Below are positions 1-8,904 of a stretch of DNA of 64,000 nt, in pieces. Numbering within the stretch: position 1 is the stretch's first letter; every line of letters begins with the position of its first letter. The stretch spans positions 62,001 to 126,000 of the forward strand of contig NZ_JAFFSU010000013.1 of the NCBI RefSeq assembly GCF_017948455.1, given 5' to 3'. Under the pieces are notes generated by a model, which was not told the origin of the DNA, ran no database searches, and worked only from the letters and a program-made list of their open reading frames with translations. Source of the stretch: Streptomyces sp. GESEQ-4 (GTDB lineage: Bacteria > Actinomycetota > Actinomycetes > Streptomycetales > Streptomycetaceae). A program made the translations under genes and the position numbers.

Positions 1-995
1 GTGCCGAACTCGCCGCCCGCTGGACCGAGTCCGTCCTCGACGACCCCAAGTCCGGTGTGCCGCACCCCGCCGGGATGATCCTCGAACCCGTGCAGGGCGA
101 GGGCGGGGTCATCCCCGCGCCCGACATCTGGATGCGCCGAATGCGGGAGATCACCGGGGCCCGGTCCATCCCGCTGATCGCCGACGAGGTCCAGACGGGC
201 GTCGGGCGCACCGGTGCCTTCTGGGCGGTCGAGCACAGTGGAGTCACCCCCGACGTGATGGTCCTCTCCAAGGCCATCGGCGGCAGCCTGCCCCTGGCGC
301 TCGTGGTCTACCGCGACGACCTCGACGTCTGGCAACCCGGCGCCCACGCAGGCACCTTCCGTGGCAACCAACTCGCCATGGCGGCGGGGACGGCGACGCT
401 GGCATACGTCCGCGAGAACCGCCTCGCCGAACGGGCGGCCGATCTCGGCACCCGGATGCTTTCCCAACTCCGCTCCCTTGCTGATGAGTTCTCCTGCGTG
501 GGTGATGTGCGGGGGCGGGGGCTGATGATCGGCGTCGAGGTGGTGGATCCGGAGGCGGGTGCGGCGCCGGAACGAGGGGCTGACAGTGAGGTGGGTGGGG
601 GCGCCGCCTGGGCGGGATTTGAACCGGCGGGAGGCGGAGGGGGACCGGCGGGCGGTTCGGGTGGTTGGGACCGTGCCGGTGGTGAGGCGCACACGGGCGG
701 GGCCGCCGCGCATGGCCGCGTGGGCACAGTTGGCCCTGCGGATGCGCAGGCACCCCTTCGCGGTCCTCGCCCAGCTGCGCCCCAACTCGCGGCCGCCGTA
801 CAGCGGGAGTGCCTGCGCCGCGGCTTGATCATCGAGCTCGGTGGACGGCACTCGAGCGTCGTACGGCTCCTGCCACCGCTGACGATCAGCGACGAGCAGG
901 CGACCGCGGTGCTCGACCGACTGGCCGATGCTGTGGCCGCTGTGGCCCGCGAACGTCATCCGTCCCGACGAGAAGCACCCGTCGCGCCGACGTGA
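1..995 (+). CDS. Class III PLP aminotransferase of a siderophore operon, 5' end missing
   Basis: The window opens inside this gene; the reading frame runs from base 3. It resembles diaminobutyrate--2-oxoglutarate aminotransferases (RhbA/DABA-AT family), which supply a diamine for hydroxamate siderophores. Visible family motifs are the EPVQGEGG stretch, the cofactor-binding IADEVQTGVGRTG, the probable PLP lysine in SKAIGG, and the C-terminal block RGLIIELGGRHSSVVRLLPPL. Oddity: between VDPE (base ~555) and the conserved PQLAAAVQ (base ~790) sits a glycine/alanine-rich in-frame stretch of roughly 70 residues that I do not associate with this family. The following IucA/IucC and acyltransferase genes on the same strand place it in an NRPS-independent siderophore operon. 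The exact amine substrate is not shown by the sequence. Confidence 0.85.
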   Translation, partial: AELAARWTESVLDDPKSGVPHPAGMILEPVQGEGGVIPAPDIWMRRMREITGARSIPLIADEVQTGVGRTGAFWAVEHSGVTPDVMVLSKAIGGSLPLALVVYRDDLDVWQPGAHAGTFRGNQLAMAAGTATLAYVRENRLAERAADLGTRMLSQLRSLADEFSCVGDVRGRGLMIGVEVVDPEAGAAPERGADSEVGGGAAWAGFEPAGGGGGPAGGSGGWDRAGGEAHTGGAAAHGRVGTVGPADAQAPLRGPRPAAPQLAAAVQRECLRRGLIIELGGRHSSVVRLLPPLTISDEQATAVLDRLADAVAAVARERHPSRREAPVAPT

Positions 996-1053
996 TGGCG
1001 CACCCGCCCAGCGAACGGGGTGGCTCGGCGACCCGGGAAGGGCTCGCCTGAAT

Positions 1054-1079
1054 GCCCGTGCGTCCGCCGTCGCACGGGC
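1054..1079 (+). other. Intercistronic hairpin in the siderophore operon
   Basis: A perfect 9-bp stem (GCCCGTGCG / CGCACGGGC) with an 8-nt loop lies in the 177-nt gap between the aminotransferase and the IucA/IucC synthetase. There is no U-tract. It could be a weak terminator, an RNA-processing site or an mRNA stabiliser. The gap is otherwise non-coding. Confidence 0.5.
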
Positions 1080-1172
1080 ACCGATGCGCCGCCCGCCGAC
1101 TCTTTCGCCCATGCCATCTCACCTCCAGAGCTTGTCGCGCGACGAGCCAGAACCACCTCACGAGGAACAGCG

Positions 1173-3311
1173 TTGAACACCACTCCCGCACCCGGCGCTC
1201 ACGCCCACAGGGATCTGTCAGGCCCCGCCGAACCCGGATCTCCCCTGACGGCCACGGCTCAGCCGACCTCCCCGTCATCCGCCGAGCGCCCGGAACGGGT
1301 CCCGGAACAGGGCGGGGCTCCCGATGGGGAACGCCAACCCGAGCAGGACGCAGCCCTTGACGCCGGACGGCCACACGAGGTCACCGCCGACCTCCTGGAA
1401 CACCCGGACCCGCATACGGCGGCTCAGTCCGCGGCTGTGGAGAACCTGCTGCGCTGCTGGACGCGCGAGACCAACCTCCCCTCTCCCGACAACGGCACCC
1501 TCCGCATCCCCCTGCCGGCCAGCGGCACGGCCCTGCTCGTCCCGGTCCACTACTGGTCCCCGACGGGCTGCCACCGCTTCGGTCTCCCCCGCTTTGCCAA
1601 CGCCCCGGAGGCATCCCCACCGGCCGACGCGGTCACGGTCGCGGCCCTGCTCACCAGGGAGGCATCTCCGGTGGCGGGAACGACCGATCTGCCTGCCAGG
1701 GCTACCGAGCCGAGCCCCGGCTCGTTCCAGAGAGCCGCCTCCGATACAGACAGGCACGCCATGCTTGGCGCAGGCGATCGCACCACCCTCGACCCAACCG
1801 ATCGAACCACGCCCGACGCAGCCAGCCGCACCGAACTCGTCTCCCGTGTCGCCGACTCCGTCCGACTGACCACCTCCTTCATCAAGGACCGTCGGCAACG
1901 CCCTTCCGACGCACCCGACCTGTTCCTCGCGGCTGAACAAGCGCTCCTTCTCGGCCACCCACTGCACCCGACCCCGAAGAGCCGCGAGGGTCTCTCCGAG
2001 CGCGAAGCACGGTGCTACTCACCCGAGTTGCGCGGCTCCTTCCCCTTGCGCTGGCTGGCTGTCGCCCCCTCCGTCCTCGCCACCGACTCCGCCTGGACCG
2101 AACGAGGCCGCCCTGTCCCGGCACCGCAGCTCACCGCGCGACTGACCGAGGCGGAACAGCCTCTGCCCGACGGCCATGCGGCCCTCCCGCTGCACCCCTG
2201 GCAACTGCGCGAGGTCCAGAGGCGCCCCGAGACCGCGGCTCTGCTCGACGCAGGACTGCTCCGTGACCTCGGCGAGCACGGCACCCCGTGGCATCCCACC
2301 TCCTCCGTGCGAACCGTCTACCGTTCCGACGCCCCCGCGATGCTCAAGCTGTCCCTGGGCCTGCGCATCACCAACTCCCGCCGGGAGAACCTCCGCAAGG
2401 AGCTCCACCGCGGCGTCGAGGTCCACCGTGTGCTGCGCAGTGGCCTGGCCAAGGAGTGGCAGGCGGCTCACCCGGGCTTCGACATCGTCCGCGACCCGGC
2501 CTGGCTCGCAGTCGACACGCTGGACGGCAACCCCGTGCCTGGCCTCGACGTGATGATCCGGCACAACCCGTTCAGCCCTTCGAACGACGTCTCCTGCGTC
2601 GCAGCACTTGTCTCCCTTCGGCCGTACCCTCCGTCGGACGCGGTCGCAGGCTGCTCCGAGTCCGGCGGCGCCCCATCGCGGTGGCCATGTGTCAAGTCCC
2701 GTCTGGCAGAGGTGGTCACGCGTCTCGCCGACCGGACCGGCCGACCTCTCGGCGCGGTTGCCGCCGAGTGGTTCCTCCGCTACCTCGAGCAGGTCGTCCG
2801 ACCCGTCCTGTGGCTGGACGCGGAGGCAGGCATCGCGCTGGAGGCACACCAGCAGAACACGCTGCTTCTGCTGGACGCCGAGGGCTGGCCGACCGGCGGT
2901 CGCTACCGCGACAACCAGGGCTACTACTTCCGTGAGTCCCGGCGCGCGGAACTCGAAGCCCGGCTGCCCGGCGTCGGTCGGCGCAGCGACACCTTCGTCT
3001 CCGACGAGGTCGCCGACGAGCGCTTCGCCTACTACCTGGCGATCAACAACGTGCTTGGCCTCATCGGTGCGTTCGGCTCCCAACGCCTTGTCGACGAGCA
3101 GCTTTTGCTCGCCGCCTTCCGCCGCTTCCTCGGCGAGGTCGCAGTCGGTCCAGCCCGCTTGCGCAGTTCATTGCCCACCCAGCTGCTCGACTCACCCGTG
3201 CTGCGCTGCAAGGCCAACCTGCTGACCCGGCTGCACGGCCTCGACGAGCTGATCGGCCCGATCGACACCCAGTCCGTCTACGTCACCATCGCCAACCCCC
3301 TCCACTTCTGA
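1173..3311 (+). CDS. IucA/IucC-family siderophore synthetase (NIS synthetase)
   Basis: ATP-dependent ligase that condenses a carboxylic acid such as citrate with amines or hydroxylamines in NRPS-independent siderophore synthesis; cytosolic. Family hallmarks are HPLHPTPKSREG, the LPLHPWQ motif, SSVRTVYRSD followed by KLSLGLRITNSRRENLRKEL (ATP/phosphate contacts), and the C-terminal FhuF-like block with EAHQQNTLLLLD. I chose TTG 1173 because GAGGA sits 5 nt upstream; the frame stays open upstream to 1020 but that part looks non-coding. At 712 aa it is longer than the usual 570-620. Extra low-complexity segments lie at residues ~160-220 (rich in T, D, P, A) and near residue ~490. It sits between the aminotransferase and the acyltransferase, presumably one operon. 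Confidence 0.9.
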   Translation: MNTTPAPGAHAHRDLSGPAEPGSPLTATAQPTSPSSAERPERVPEQGGAPDGERQPEQDAALDAGRPHEVTADLLEHPDPHTAAQSAAVENLLRCWTRETNLPSPDNGTLRIPLPASGTALLVPVHYWSPTGCHRFGLPRFANAPEASPPADAVTVAALLTREASPVAGTTDLPARATEPSPGSFQRAASDTDRHAMLGAGDRTTLDPTDRTTPDAASRTELVSRVADSVRLTTSFIKDRRQRPSDAPDLFLAAEQALLLGHPLHPTPKSREGLSEREARCYSPELRGSFPLRWLAVAPSVLATDSAWTERGRPVPAPQLTARLTEAEQPLPDGHAALPLHPWQLREVQRRPETAALLDAGLLRDLGEHGTPWHPTSSVRTVYRSDAPAMLKLSLGLRITNSRRENLRKELHRGVEVHRVLRSGLAKEWQAAHPGFDIVRDPAWLAVDTLDGNPVPGLDVMIRHNPFSPSNDVSCVAALVSLRPYPPSDAVAGCSESGGAPSRWPCVKSRLAEVVTRLADRTGRPLGAVAAEWFLRYLEQVVRPVLWLDAEAGIALEAHQQNTLLLLDAEGWPTGGRYRDNQGYYFRESRRAELEARLPGVGRRSDTFVSDEVADERFAYYLAINNVLGLIGAFGSQRLVDEQLLLAAFRRFLGEVAVGPARLRSSLPTQLLDSPVLRCKANLLTRLHGLDELIGPIDTQSVYVTIANPLHF

Positions 3312-3375
3312 CCATCACCAACTCCCTTCACTTCCGAGGAACATGCCCCCTCCTTCTCTTGAGAGGAGCGTCCCA

Positions 3376-4422
3376 GTGCCTCCCACCGACGCGAGCGCTG
3401 ACGCCGGTACCGCAGCCGTCACCGACGGTGGTCCCAACGCCGCCGCCGAGAACGCCACCTGTCCGAGCCCTGATGCCGACGAGAACAGGACCGGGACGGA
3501 CGCCTGCTCGGAGGCGGACTGCGAGGACACCCTCGACCTGCGCCTGCCCGACGAGTTCGTCGCCCTTCTCGCGGAGGATCGGGCGCCCGCAGAGGACCGG
3601 GCCCGCGCGCGGGAGCAGGTCGGCACCGGGAGGCACACGGACGCGGGGGCGCACGGCGACGGTGACTGGCAGACGGGCGGGCAGGCGCGGGCCGACGCCG
3701 ACTGGCAGGCCGACACGCACGGGCTGACCCACCCCTCGAGGCAAGCGGGCGCGCCTCAGCGTGCCGCGGCGGGGCGGCAGGTCGGCACGGATGGAAAGCG
3801 GAGCCGCGGTGGGGACGCGCCTCATTCCGTCTCTTCCGTACAGGTCGACGACGACCTGCTCGACCACGTCGCCGACTGGGGGCCGACCGTCACACCAGCA
3901 GGCGTGTTCCGGCTCGTCCCGGTGGACCTGGAGCAGGACCTGCCGCTCATCAGCCGCTGGATGAACGACCCCGCCGTGGCAGCGTTCTGGGGGCTGGAGG
4001 GCGCCCAGGACGCGACCGAGGACCATGTGCGTGCCCAGTTCGCCGGAGACGGACGCAGCATCCCCTGCCTCGGCGTGCTGGAGGGCACGCCGATGAGCTA
4101 CTGGGAGGTCTACCGAGCGGACCTCGACCCGCTGGCCCGCCACTATCCCGCTCGACCTCACGACACTGGAATCCACCTCCTTATCGGTCGAGTTGCCGAT
4201 CGCGGGCAGGGGCTCGGCGGCACCCTGCTCAGAGCCGTCGCCGACCTCGCGCTCGACAAGCGGCCCGCCTGCGCACGCGTCGTCGCGGAACCCGATCTTC
4301 GCAACACCCCCTCCGTAGCCGCATTCCTGAGCGCAGGCTTCCGGTTCTCCGCCGAGATCGACCTGCCTGCCAAGCGGGCCGCTCTGATGGTCCGAGACCG
4401 TTCCCTACGTCATCTGCTGTAG
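3376..4422 (+). CDS. GNAT acyltransferase, siderophore biosynthesis (IucB/AlcB-like)
   Basis: The C-terminal ~170 residues form an AlcB/IucB-like acetyltransferase domain starting near VFRLVPVDLEQDLPLI. It contains NDPAVAAFW, SYWEVYRA, the acyl-CoA loop DRGQGLGGTLL and NTPSVAAFLSAGF. The family N-acylates the hydroxylated amine before condensation. I prefer GTG 3376 (GAGAGGAG 7 nt upstream) over ATG 3343, which lacks a clear RBS. The N-terminal half is unusual: after a short block around LDLRLPDEFVALLAED there is an ~85-residue hydrophilic stretch rich in D, G, R and Q before DDDLLDHVADWGP, as if inserted between two conserved blocks. Last gene of the siderophore operon seen here; no strong terminator follows. 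Confidence 0.85.
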   Translation: MPPTDASADAGTAAVTDGGPNAAAENATCPSPDADENRTGTDACSEADCEDTLDLRLPDEFVALLAEDRAPAEDRARAREQVGTGRHTDAGAHGDGDWQTGGQARADADWQADTHGLTHPSRQAGAPQRAAAGRQVGTDGKRSRGGDAPHSVSSVQVDDDLLDHVADWGPTVTPAGVFRLVPVDLEQDLPLISRWMNDPAVAAFWGLEGAQDATEDHVRAQFAGDGRSIPCLGVLEGTPMSYWEVYRADLDPLARHYPARPHDTGIHLLIGRVADRGQGLGGTLLRAVADLALDKRPACARVVAEPDLRNTPSVAAFLSAGFRFSAEIDLPAKRAALMVRDRSLRHLL

Positions 4423-4908
4423 CGCCGTGCCATCACGCTGTCACTTTTGGTACACCGCTCGAGCCGATCCGGTTCCCACTCCCGCCGGACCGAGGCGGTC
4501 GTCGGCCGGCCTGTCCGACGCCGATGGGCTCCCTGCTCAAGGCCGGTCCGCGCCGTTCGGCGCTGGTCGATACCGAAACCGGGGCCGGTCTTCGGCCATC
4601 GACGCGATACCTCGGCTCGACCGGTCGGTGCTTGACCACGGACCGGCATCGTTCCTGCATACCCGCCCCGGCAGCTCGCGACTCTCCGCAGAATCACGCC
4701 CGCAGATGCCCACGCGACCAAACCCGCCCCCGGCCCACAACCGAACCGATCCGAGCCACCTGTGACACACCTCCGCTCCGATCAGGTCACCCCTGACCGG
4801 CACCCGAACCGATCCGATCTCCAACCGTGCAGCCCACGGTCTTGATCCAGCCCCTCGCCTCGCCTTGACCGCTCGTTTGTCAGTGGTGGGCCGTAGGGTG
4901 GTCGCGCT
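4423..4908 (+). other. Non-coding gap upstream of dinG
   Basis: I see no credible gene in these 486 bases. A TAGGGT box at 4894-4899 lies 9 nt before the dinG ATG and could be its -10 element, giving a nearly leaderless mRNA. TTGACC at 4865 is too far away to be its -35. No LexA-type palindrome was found. Confidence 0.4.
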
Positions 4909-6894
4909 ATGACGAAGCCCTCACTCCCCGAACTCCTGCATGCTGCCGTCACTGCCGTCGGCGGTACGGAGCGCCCCGGCCAGGTGACCATGGCCGAATC
5001 CGTCGCGAAGGCGATCGACGACGGCTCCCATCTGCTGGTCCAGGCCGGCACCGGCACCGGAAAGTCGCTCGGCTATCTCGTGCCCGCGCTCGCGCACGGA
5101 GACCGCGTCGTCGTGGCGACCGCCACGCTGGCACTGCAGCGCCAGCTCGTGGAGCGGGATCTGCCGCGCACGGTGGATGCTTTGCACCCGCTGCTGCGCC
5201 GCCGTCCGGAGTTCGCGATGCTCAAGGGCAGGTCGAACTACCTCTGTCTGCACCGTCTCCACGAAGGCGTTCCGCAGGACGAGGAAGAGGGCCTCTTCGA
5301 CCAGTTCGAGGCAGCCGCACCCACCAGCAAGCTGGGCCAGGATCTGCTCAGGTTGCGCGACTGGTCCCAGGACACGGAGACCGGTGACCGCGACGGCCTC
5401 ACCCCCGGCGTGTCCGACCGTGCCTGGGCGCAGATCTCGGTCTCGTCGAGGGAATGCCTGGGCGCCACGAAATGCGCGTACGGCGCCGAGTGCTTCGCCG
5501 AGATGGCCCGCGAGCGCGCCAAGCTCGCCGAGGTCGTCGTCACCAACCACGCCCTGCTCGCGATCGACGCCATCGAGGGCGCCCCCGTCCTCCCCCAGCA
5601 CGAGGTGCTGATCGTGGACGAGGCGCATGAACTGGTCTCCCGGGTCACCGGCGTGGCCACCGGTGAGCTCACCCCCGGCCAGGTCAACCGCGCGGTGCGC
5701 CGCGCAGCGAAGCTCGTCAACGAGAAGGCCGCCGACCAGCTCCAGACCGCCGCCGAGGGCTTCGAGCGGCTGATGGAACTGGCCCTGCCCGGTCGTCTCG
5801 AGGAGATCCCGGAGGATCTCGGCTACGCGCTCATGGCACTACGCGACGCCGCCCGCACGGTCATCTCCGCGATCGGAGGGACCCGCGACAAGTCGGTCCA
5901 GGATGAGGACGCGGTCCGCAAACAGGCCCTGGCCTCCGTGGAATCGGTGCACGACGTGGCCGAGCGGATCACCAACGGCTCCGAGTGGGACGTCGTGTGG
6001 TACGAGCGCCATGACCGCTTCGGCGCCTCACTACGCGTCGCCCCGATGTCCGTGTCGGGCCTCCTCAGGGAGAAGCTCTTCACCGACCGCTCGGTCGTCC
6101 TGACCTCCGCGACCCTGAAGCTGGGCGGCGACTTCAACGGCGTCGGTGCCTCCCTGGGACTGGCCCCCGAGGGCACGGAGGGCGACGACCTCCCTCAGTG
6201 GAAGGGCCTCGACGTCGGCTCCCCCTTCGACTACCGCAAGCAGGGCATCCTGTACGTCGCCAAGCACCTGTCCCGCCCCGCGCGCGACGGCGACCGCGCG
6301 GACATGCTGGACGAGCTGACCGAACTGATCCAGGCTGCCGGAGGCCGCACCCTGGGCTTGTTCTCCTCAATGCGTGCCGCCCAACTCGCCGCCGAGGAAC
6401 TGCGCTCCCGTATCCCCGAGTTCCCGATCCTCCTCCAGGGCGAGGAGACGCTCGGTGAGCTGATCAAGAACTTCGGAGCCGACCCCCAGACGTGCCTCTT
6501 CGGCACGCTGTCGCTGTGGCAGGGGGTCGACGTCCCCGGCCCGAGCTGTCAGCTGGTCGTCATGGACAAGATTCCCTTCCCGCGTCCGGACGATCCGCTG
6601 ATGAGCGCCCGCCAGAAGGCGGTGGAGGACAACGGCGGCAACGGCTTCATGGCGGTCGCCGCCACACACGCGGCCCTGCTCATGGCCCAGGGCGCCGGCC
6701 GCCTCGTACGGGCGTCGGGAGACCGCGGCGTGGTGGCCGTACTGGATCAGCGACTGGCCACCGCGCGATATGGCGGCTATCTGAAGGCGTCACTGCCCGA
6801 CTTCTGGTACACCACGGACCGCGACCAGGTCCGGAAGTCGCTGGCGGCGATCGATGCGGCAGCGCAACAGGCGGCTGCGGAACAGGCCGGATGA
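4909..6894 (+). CDS. dinG: ATP-dependent DNA helicase, DinG/YoaA (XPD-like)
   Basis: A 661-aa superfamily 2 helicase of the iron-sulfur XPD/DinG type, which unwinds 5'-tailed duplexes and structured DNA during repair and replication. Walker A is AGTGTGKS (residues ~46-53) and the DEAH box IVDEAHEL lies near residue 235. Four cysteines between them (YLCLH ~112, RECLG ~183, KCAYG ~189, AECF ~194) fit the 4Fe-4S cluster of this family. The C-terminal helicase motifs include VLTSATL, LFGTLSLWQGVDVPG and QGAGRLVR. The neighbour is lexA, convergent on the other strand, but I see no SOS box before dinG, so SOS control is not supported here. Confidence 0.9.
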   Translation: MTKPSLPELLHAAVTAVGGTERPGQVTMAESVAKAIDDGSHLLVQAGTGTGKSLGYLVPALAHGDRVVVATATLALQRQLVERDLPRTVDALHPLLRRRPEFAMLKGRSNYLCLHRLHEGVPQDEEEGLFDQFEAAAPTSKLGQDLLRLRDWSQDTETGDRDGLTPGVSDRAWAQISVSSRECLGATKCAYGAECFAEMARERAKLAEVVVTNHALLAIDAIEGAPVLPQHEVLIVDEAHELVSRVTGVATGELTPGQVNRAVRRAAKLVNEKAADQLQTAAEGFERLMELALPGRLEEIPEDLGYALMALRDAARTVISAIGGTRDKSVQDEDAVRKQALASVESVHDVAERITNGSEWDVVWYERHDRFGASLRVAPMSVSGLLREKLFTDRSVVLTSATLKLGGDFNGVGASLGLAPEGTEGDDLPQWKGLDVGSPFDYRKQGILYVAKHLSRPARDGDRADMLDELTELIQAAGGRTLGLFSSMRAAQLAAEELRSRIPEFPILLQGEETLGELIKNFGADPQTCLFGTLSLWQGVDVPGPSCQLVVMDKIPFPRPDDPLMSARQKAVEDNGGNGFMAVAATHAALLMAQGAGRLVRASGDRGVVAVLDQRLATARYGGYLKASLPDFWYTTDRDQVRKSLAAIDAAAQQAAAEQAG

Positions 6895-6897
6895 GAA

Positions 6898-6925
6898 CCG
6901 GCTCCGCCCGGCGGGGCGGAGCCGG
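6898..6925 (+). terminator. Terminator of dinG
   Basis: 12-bp perfect stem (CCGGCTCCGCCC / GGGCGGAGCCGG) with a 4-nt loop just after the dinG stop codon. There is no U-run, as is common in Streptomyces. Confidence 0.7.
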
Positions 6926-6933
6926 ACAGCACA

Positions 6934-6967
6934 GGGCCCCGGAACCGGCGCAGGGGTCCCGGGGCCC
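6934..6967 (-). terminator. Second hairpin, probably the lexA terminator
   Basis: A 9-bp GC stem (GGGCCCCGG / CCGGGGCCC) between the convergent ends of dinG and lexA. It could act on either strand; proximity favours lexA. Confidence 0.5.
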
Positions 6968-7006
6968 GGTCAGGGGGCGGGCTGGTCGGCCCGCCCGCCG
7001 CAGCCG

Positions 7007-7786
7007 TCACACGCGCCGCAGCACAGCCACCACCTTGCCGAGGATGGTGGCGTCGTCGCCCGGGATCGGCTCGTACGCCGCGTTGTGCGGGAGGAGCCAG
7101 ACATGGCCGTCCTCGCGCTTGAAGCGCTTGACGGTGGCCTCGCCCTCGAGCATGGCGGCCACGATGTCGCCGTTCTCGGCGACGGGCTGGCGGCGCACCG
7201 TGACCCAGTCGCCGTCGCAGATCGCGGCCTCGATCATCGAGTCGCCGACGACCTTCAGTACGAACAGCTCACCGTCACCGACCAGCTGGCGGGGGAGGGG
7301 GAAGACGTCCTCGACGGACTCCTCGGCGAGGATCGGTCCACCGGCGGCGATACGGCCGACCAGCGGCACATACGACGCGGCCGGCTTGCCCGCCGTGTCC
7401 GTGGGCTGCACGGAGGCTGACTGGTCCGAGCCTCGCACTTCGTACGCGCGCGGACGGTGCGGGTCGCGGCGCAGGAAGCCCTTGCGCTCCAGTGCCATCA
7501 GCTGGTGTGCGACAGAGGAGGTGCTGGAAAGGCCGACGGCCTGCCCGATCTCGCGCATCGACGGCGGGTAGCCGCGCCGCTGCACAGAGTCCCTGATGAC
7601 CTCGATGACCCGGCGCTGCCGGTCTGTGAGGCCCGAGCTGTCCGCCCGGATCCCCGGAGGTCGGCCCGGTAGGGAGCGCTTGTGCCCCTCGGGATTGGTG
7701 GCTTCGTTCATCGCATGCACCGGCTCGAGTCGGCCCTGGGAGCGGTCCTGGGCAGTGATGGTGGCACTGTCTGCGGTGGTGGTCAC
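7007..7786 (-). CDS. lexA: LexA, SOS transcriptional repressor
   Basis: A 259-aa repressor that binds SOS boxes and self-cleaves when activated by RecA. The N-terminal winged helix-turn-helix spans about residues 53-115 (LTDRQRRVIEVIRDS, PPSMREIGQAVGLSS). The C-terminal peptidase-S24-like domain has the cleavage site Ala148-Gly149 (GRIAAGGP), nucleophile Ser183 (VVGDSMIEAA) and catalytic Lys220 (EATVKRFKR). I start at GTG 7784-7786 because GAGAGGGG precedes it; the frame is open to 7855 but would then swallow the operator. A perfect LexA box lies upstream, implying autorepression. The N-terminus carries a ~50-residue extension relative to E. coli LexA. Confidence 0.95.
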   Translation of the reverse strand: MTTTADSATITAQDRSQGRLEPVHAMNEATNPEGHKRSLPGRPPGIRADSSGLTDRQRRVIEVIRDSVQRRGYPPSMREIGQAVGLSSTSSVAHQLMALERKGFLRRDPHRPRAYEVRGSDQSASVQPTDTAGKPAASYVPLVGRIAAGGPILAEESVEDVFPLPRQLVGDGELFVLKVVGDSMIEAAICDGDWVTVRRQPVAENGDIVAAMLEGEATVKRFKREDGHVWLLPHNAAYEPIPGDDATILGKVVAVLRRV

Positions 7787-7846
7787 GTCGGCCCCTCTCG
7801 ATGGTCTCCCTGCTGGACAACGGTAGTTGCTTTCGAAAGGTTGCGC

Positions 7847-7860
7847 CAAACACACGTTCG
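7847..7860 (-). promoter_or_regulatory. LexA (SOS) box of lexA
   Basis: The minus strand reads CGAACGTGTGTTTG, a full match to the Gram-positive consensus CGAAC-RNRY-GTTYG. It sits 61 bp upstream of the lexA GTG, a position suited to autorepression. Confidence 0.9.
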
Positions 7861-8196
7861 AGTGAAAAATCGCGAATCACCCGCCGCGGTCATGTGTCTG
7901 GGTGTATGGCTAGCGCGACACCTGGCGGACAAAAGCGCCCATTGTTGTACTCTTCGCCACCGAGGAACGACCTCTTGGGTCGTTGCCCCAGTCTGCCATC
8001 CGGCATCCGGTCAACACGTAACCGGCCCTCATCTGTGCGGGAGTCGCACGACCTCTCCCTGCGGTGCCCACGGTATCCCCGCATGTGCCTCGGCGGTACG
8101 GCTGTGCACGCGCGCGTGCCGACGTGGCGGTGTTGCCGTACGGCATGTGGCCTTCGGGCGCGACACGCGCGAAGGGTGTGCATGTATGAGCCAATC
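7861..8196. other. lexA-nrdR intergenic region, outer part
   Basis: No gene or clear motif was recognised here. The stretch presumably carries the divergent promoters of lexA and nrdR; composition is slightly more AT-rich near 7861-7900. Confidence 0.35.
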
Positions 8197-8243
8197 CCCA
8201 CATCTAGTGGTTGGATTGCGGCAGCAGCCCAGAAGTTGTGGTC
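8197..8243 (+). promoter_or_regulatory. Candidate tandem NrdR boxes before nrdR-nrdJ
   Basis: Box 1 is around 8197-8211 (CCCACATCTAGTGGT, dyad CCAC/GTGG). A degenerate second copy lies around 8228-8243 (CCCAGAAGTTGTGGTC). The centres are about 32 bp apart, three helical turns, the spacing expected of paired NrdR boxes. NrdR would repress this operon and its own gene when dATP/ATP levels are adequate. The pairing and spacing are seen; NrdR occupancy is inferred. Confidence 0.5.
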
Positions 8244-8349
8244 CCGGGGTCTTCGAGCCCTCGATCATCGCCTATGCTTGGGGCTGCTTCGAGGGGCCCA
8301 AGTGGTCTTTCGAGGCTATTGAGTCTGCTGTGAGGAGGGTTGGAAGATC

Positions 8350-8904
8350 ATGCACTGCCCCTTCTGCAGGCACCCCGACAGCCGTGTGGTCGACAGTCGT
8401 ACGACCGATGACGGCACGTCGATCCGCAGGCGCCGCCAGTGTCCGGACTGCTCCCGTCGTTTCACGACCGTGGAGACGTGTTCGCTCATGGTGGTCAAGC
8501 GGTCCGGAGTCACCGAGCCTTTCAGCCGTACCAAGGTCATCAACGGCGTGCGCAAGGCATGCCAGGGACGACCTGTCACCGAGGACGCGCTCGCCCAACT
8601 CGGCCAGCGGGTCGAGGAGGCGGTGCGGGCCACCGGAAGCGCCGAGCTGACCACCCATGACGTGGGGCTGGCCATACTCGGCCCGTTGCAGGAGCTCGAC
8701 CTCGTCGCCTATCTGCGATTCGCCTCCGTCTACCGGGCGTTCGACTCGCTGGAGGACTTCGAGGCCGCCATCGCGGAACTCAGGGAAGAGATGCGACGTC
8801 CCGGCGCCGACGACGACGAAGACGCGCGCGCGGGGAGCCAGGAAGACGATCGCGGGCCAGGGGGGACCACTCAGGTCCCCGTGCCCGCCAACGCCGCCGA
8901 CTGA
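8350..8904 (+). CDS. nrdR: NrdR, ribonucleotide reductase repressor
   Basis: A 184-aa zinc-ribbon/ATP-cone repressor that senses dATP/ATP and represses ribonucleotide reductase genes. The zinc ribbon has Cys3, Cys6, Cys31 and Cys34 (CPFC...CPDC), followed by the arginine-rich SIRRRRQ and RRFTTVE segments. The ATP-cone follows, from VVKRSGVTEPFSRTKV to FASVYRAF. The last ~35 residues are an acidic, variable tail rich in D and E. It lies upstream of nrdJ in the same direction, the usual Streptomyces arrangement. Confidence 0.95.
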   Translation: MHCPFCRHPDSRVVDSRTTDDGTSIRRRRQCPDCSRRFTTVETCSLMVVKRSGVTEPFSRTKVINGVRKACQGRPVTEDALAQLGQRVEEAVRATGSAELTTHDVGLAILGPLQELDLVAYLRFASVYRAFDSLEDFEAAIAELREEMRRPGADDDEDARAGSQEDDRGPGGTTQVPVPANAAD

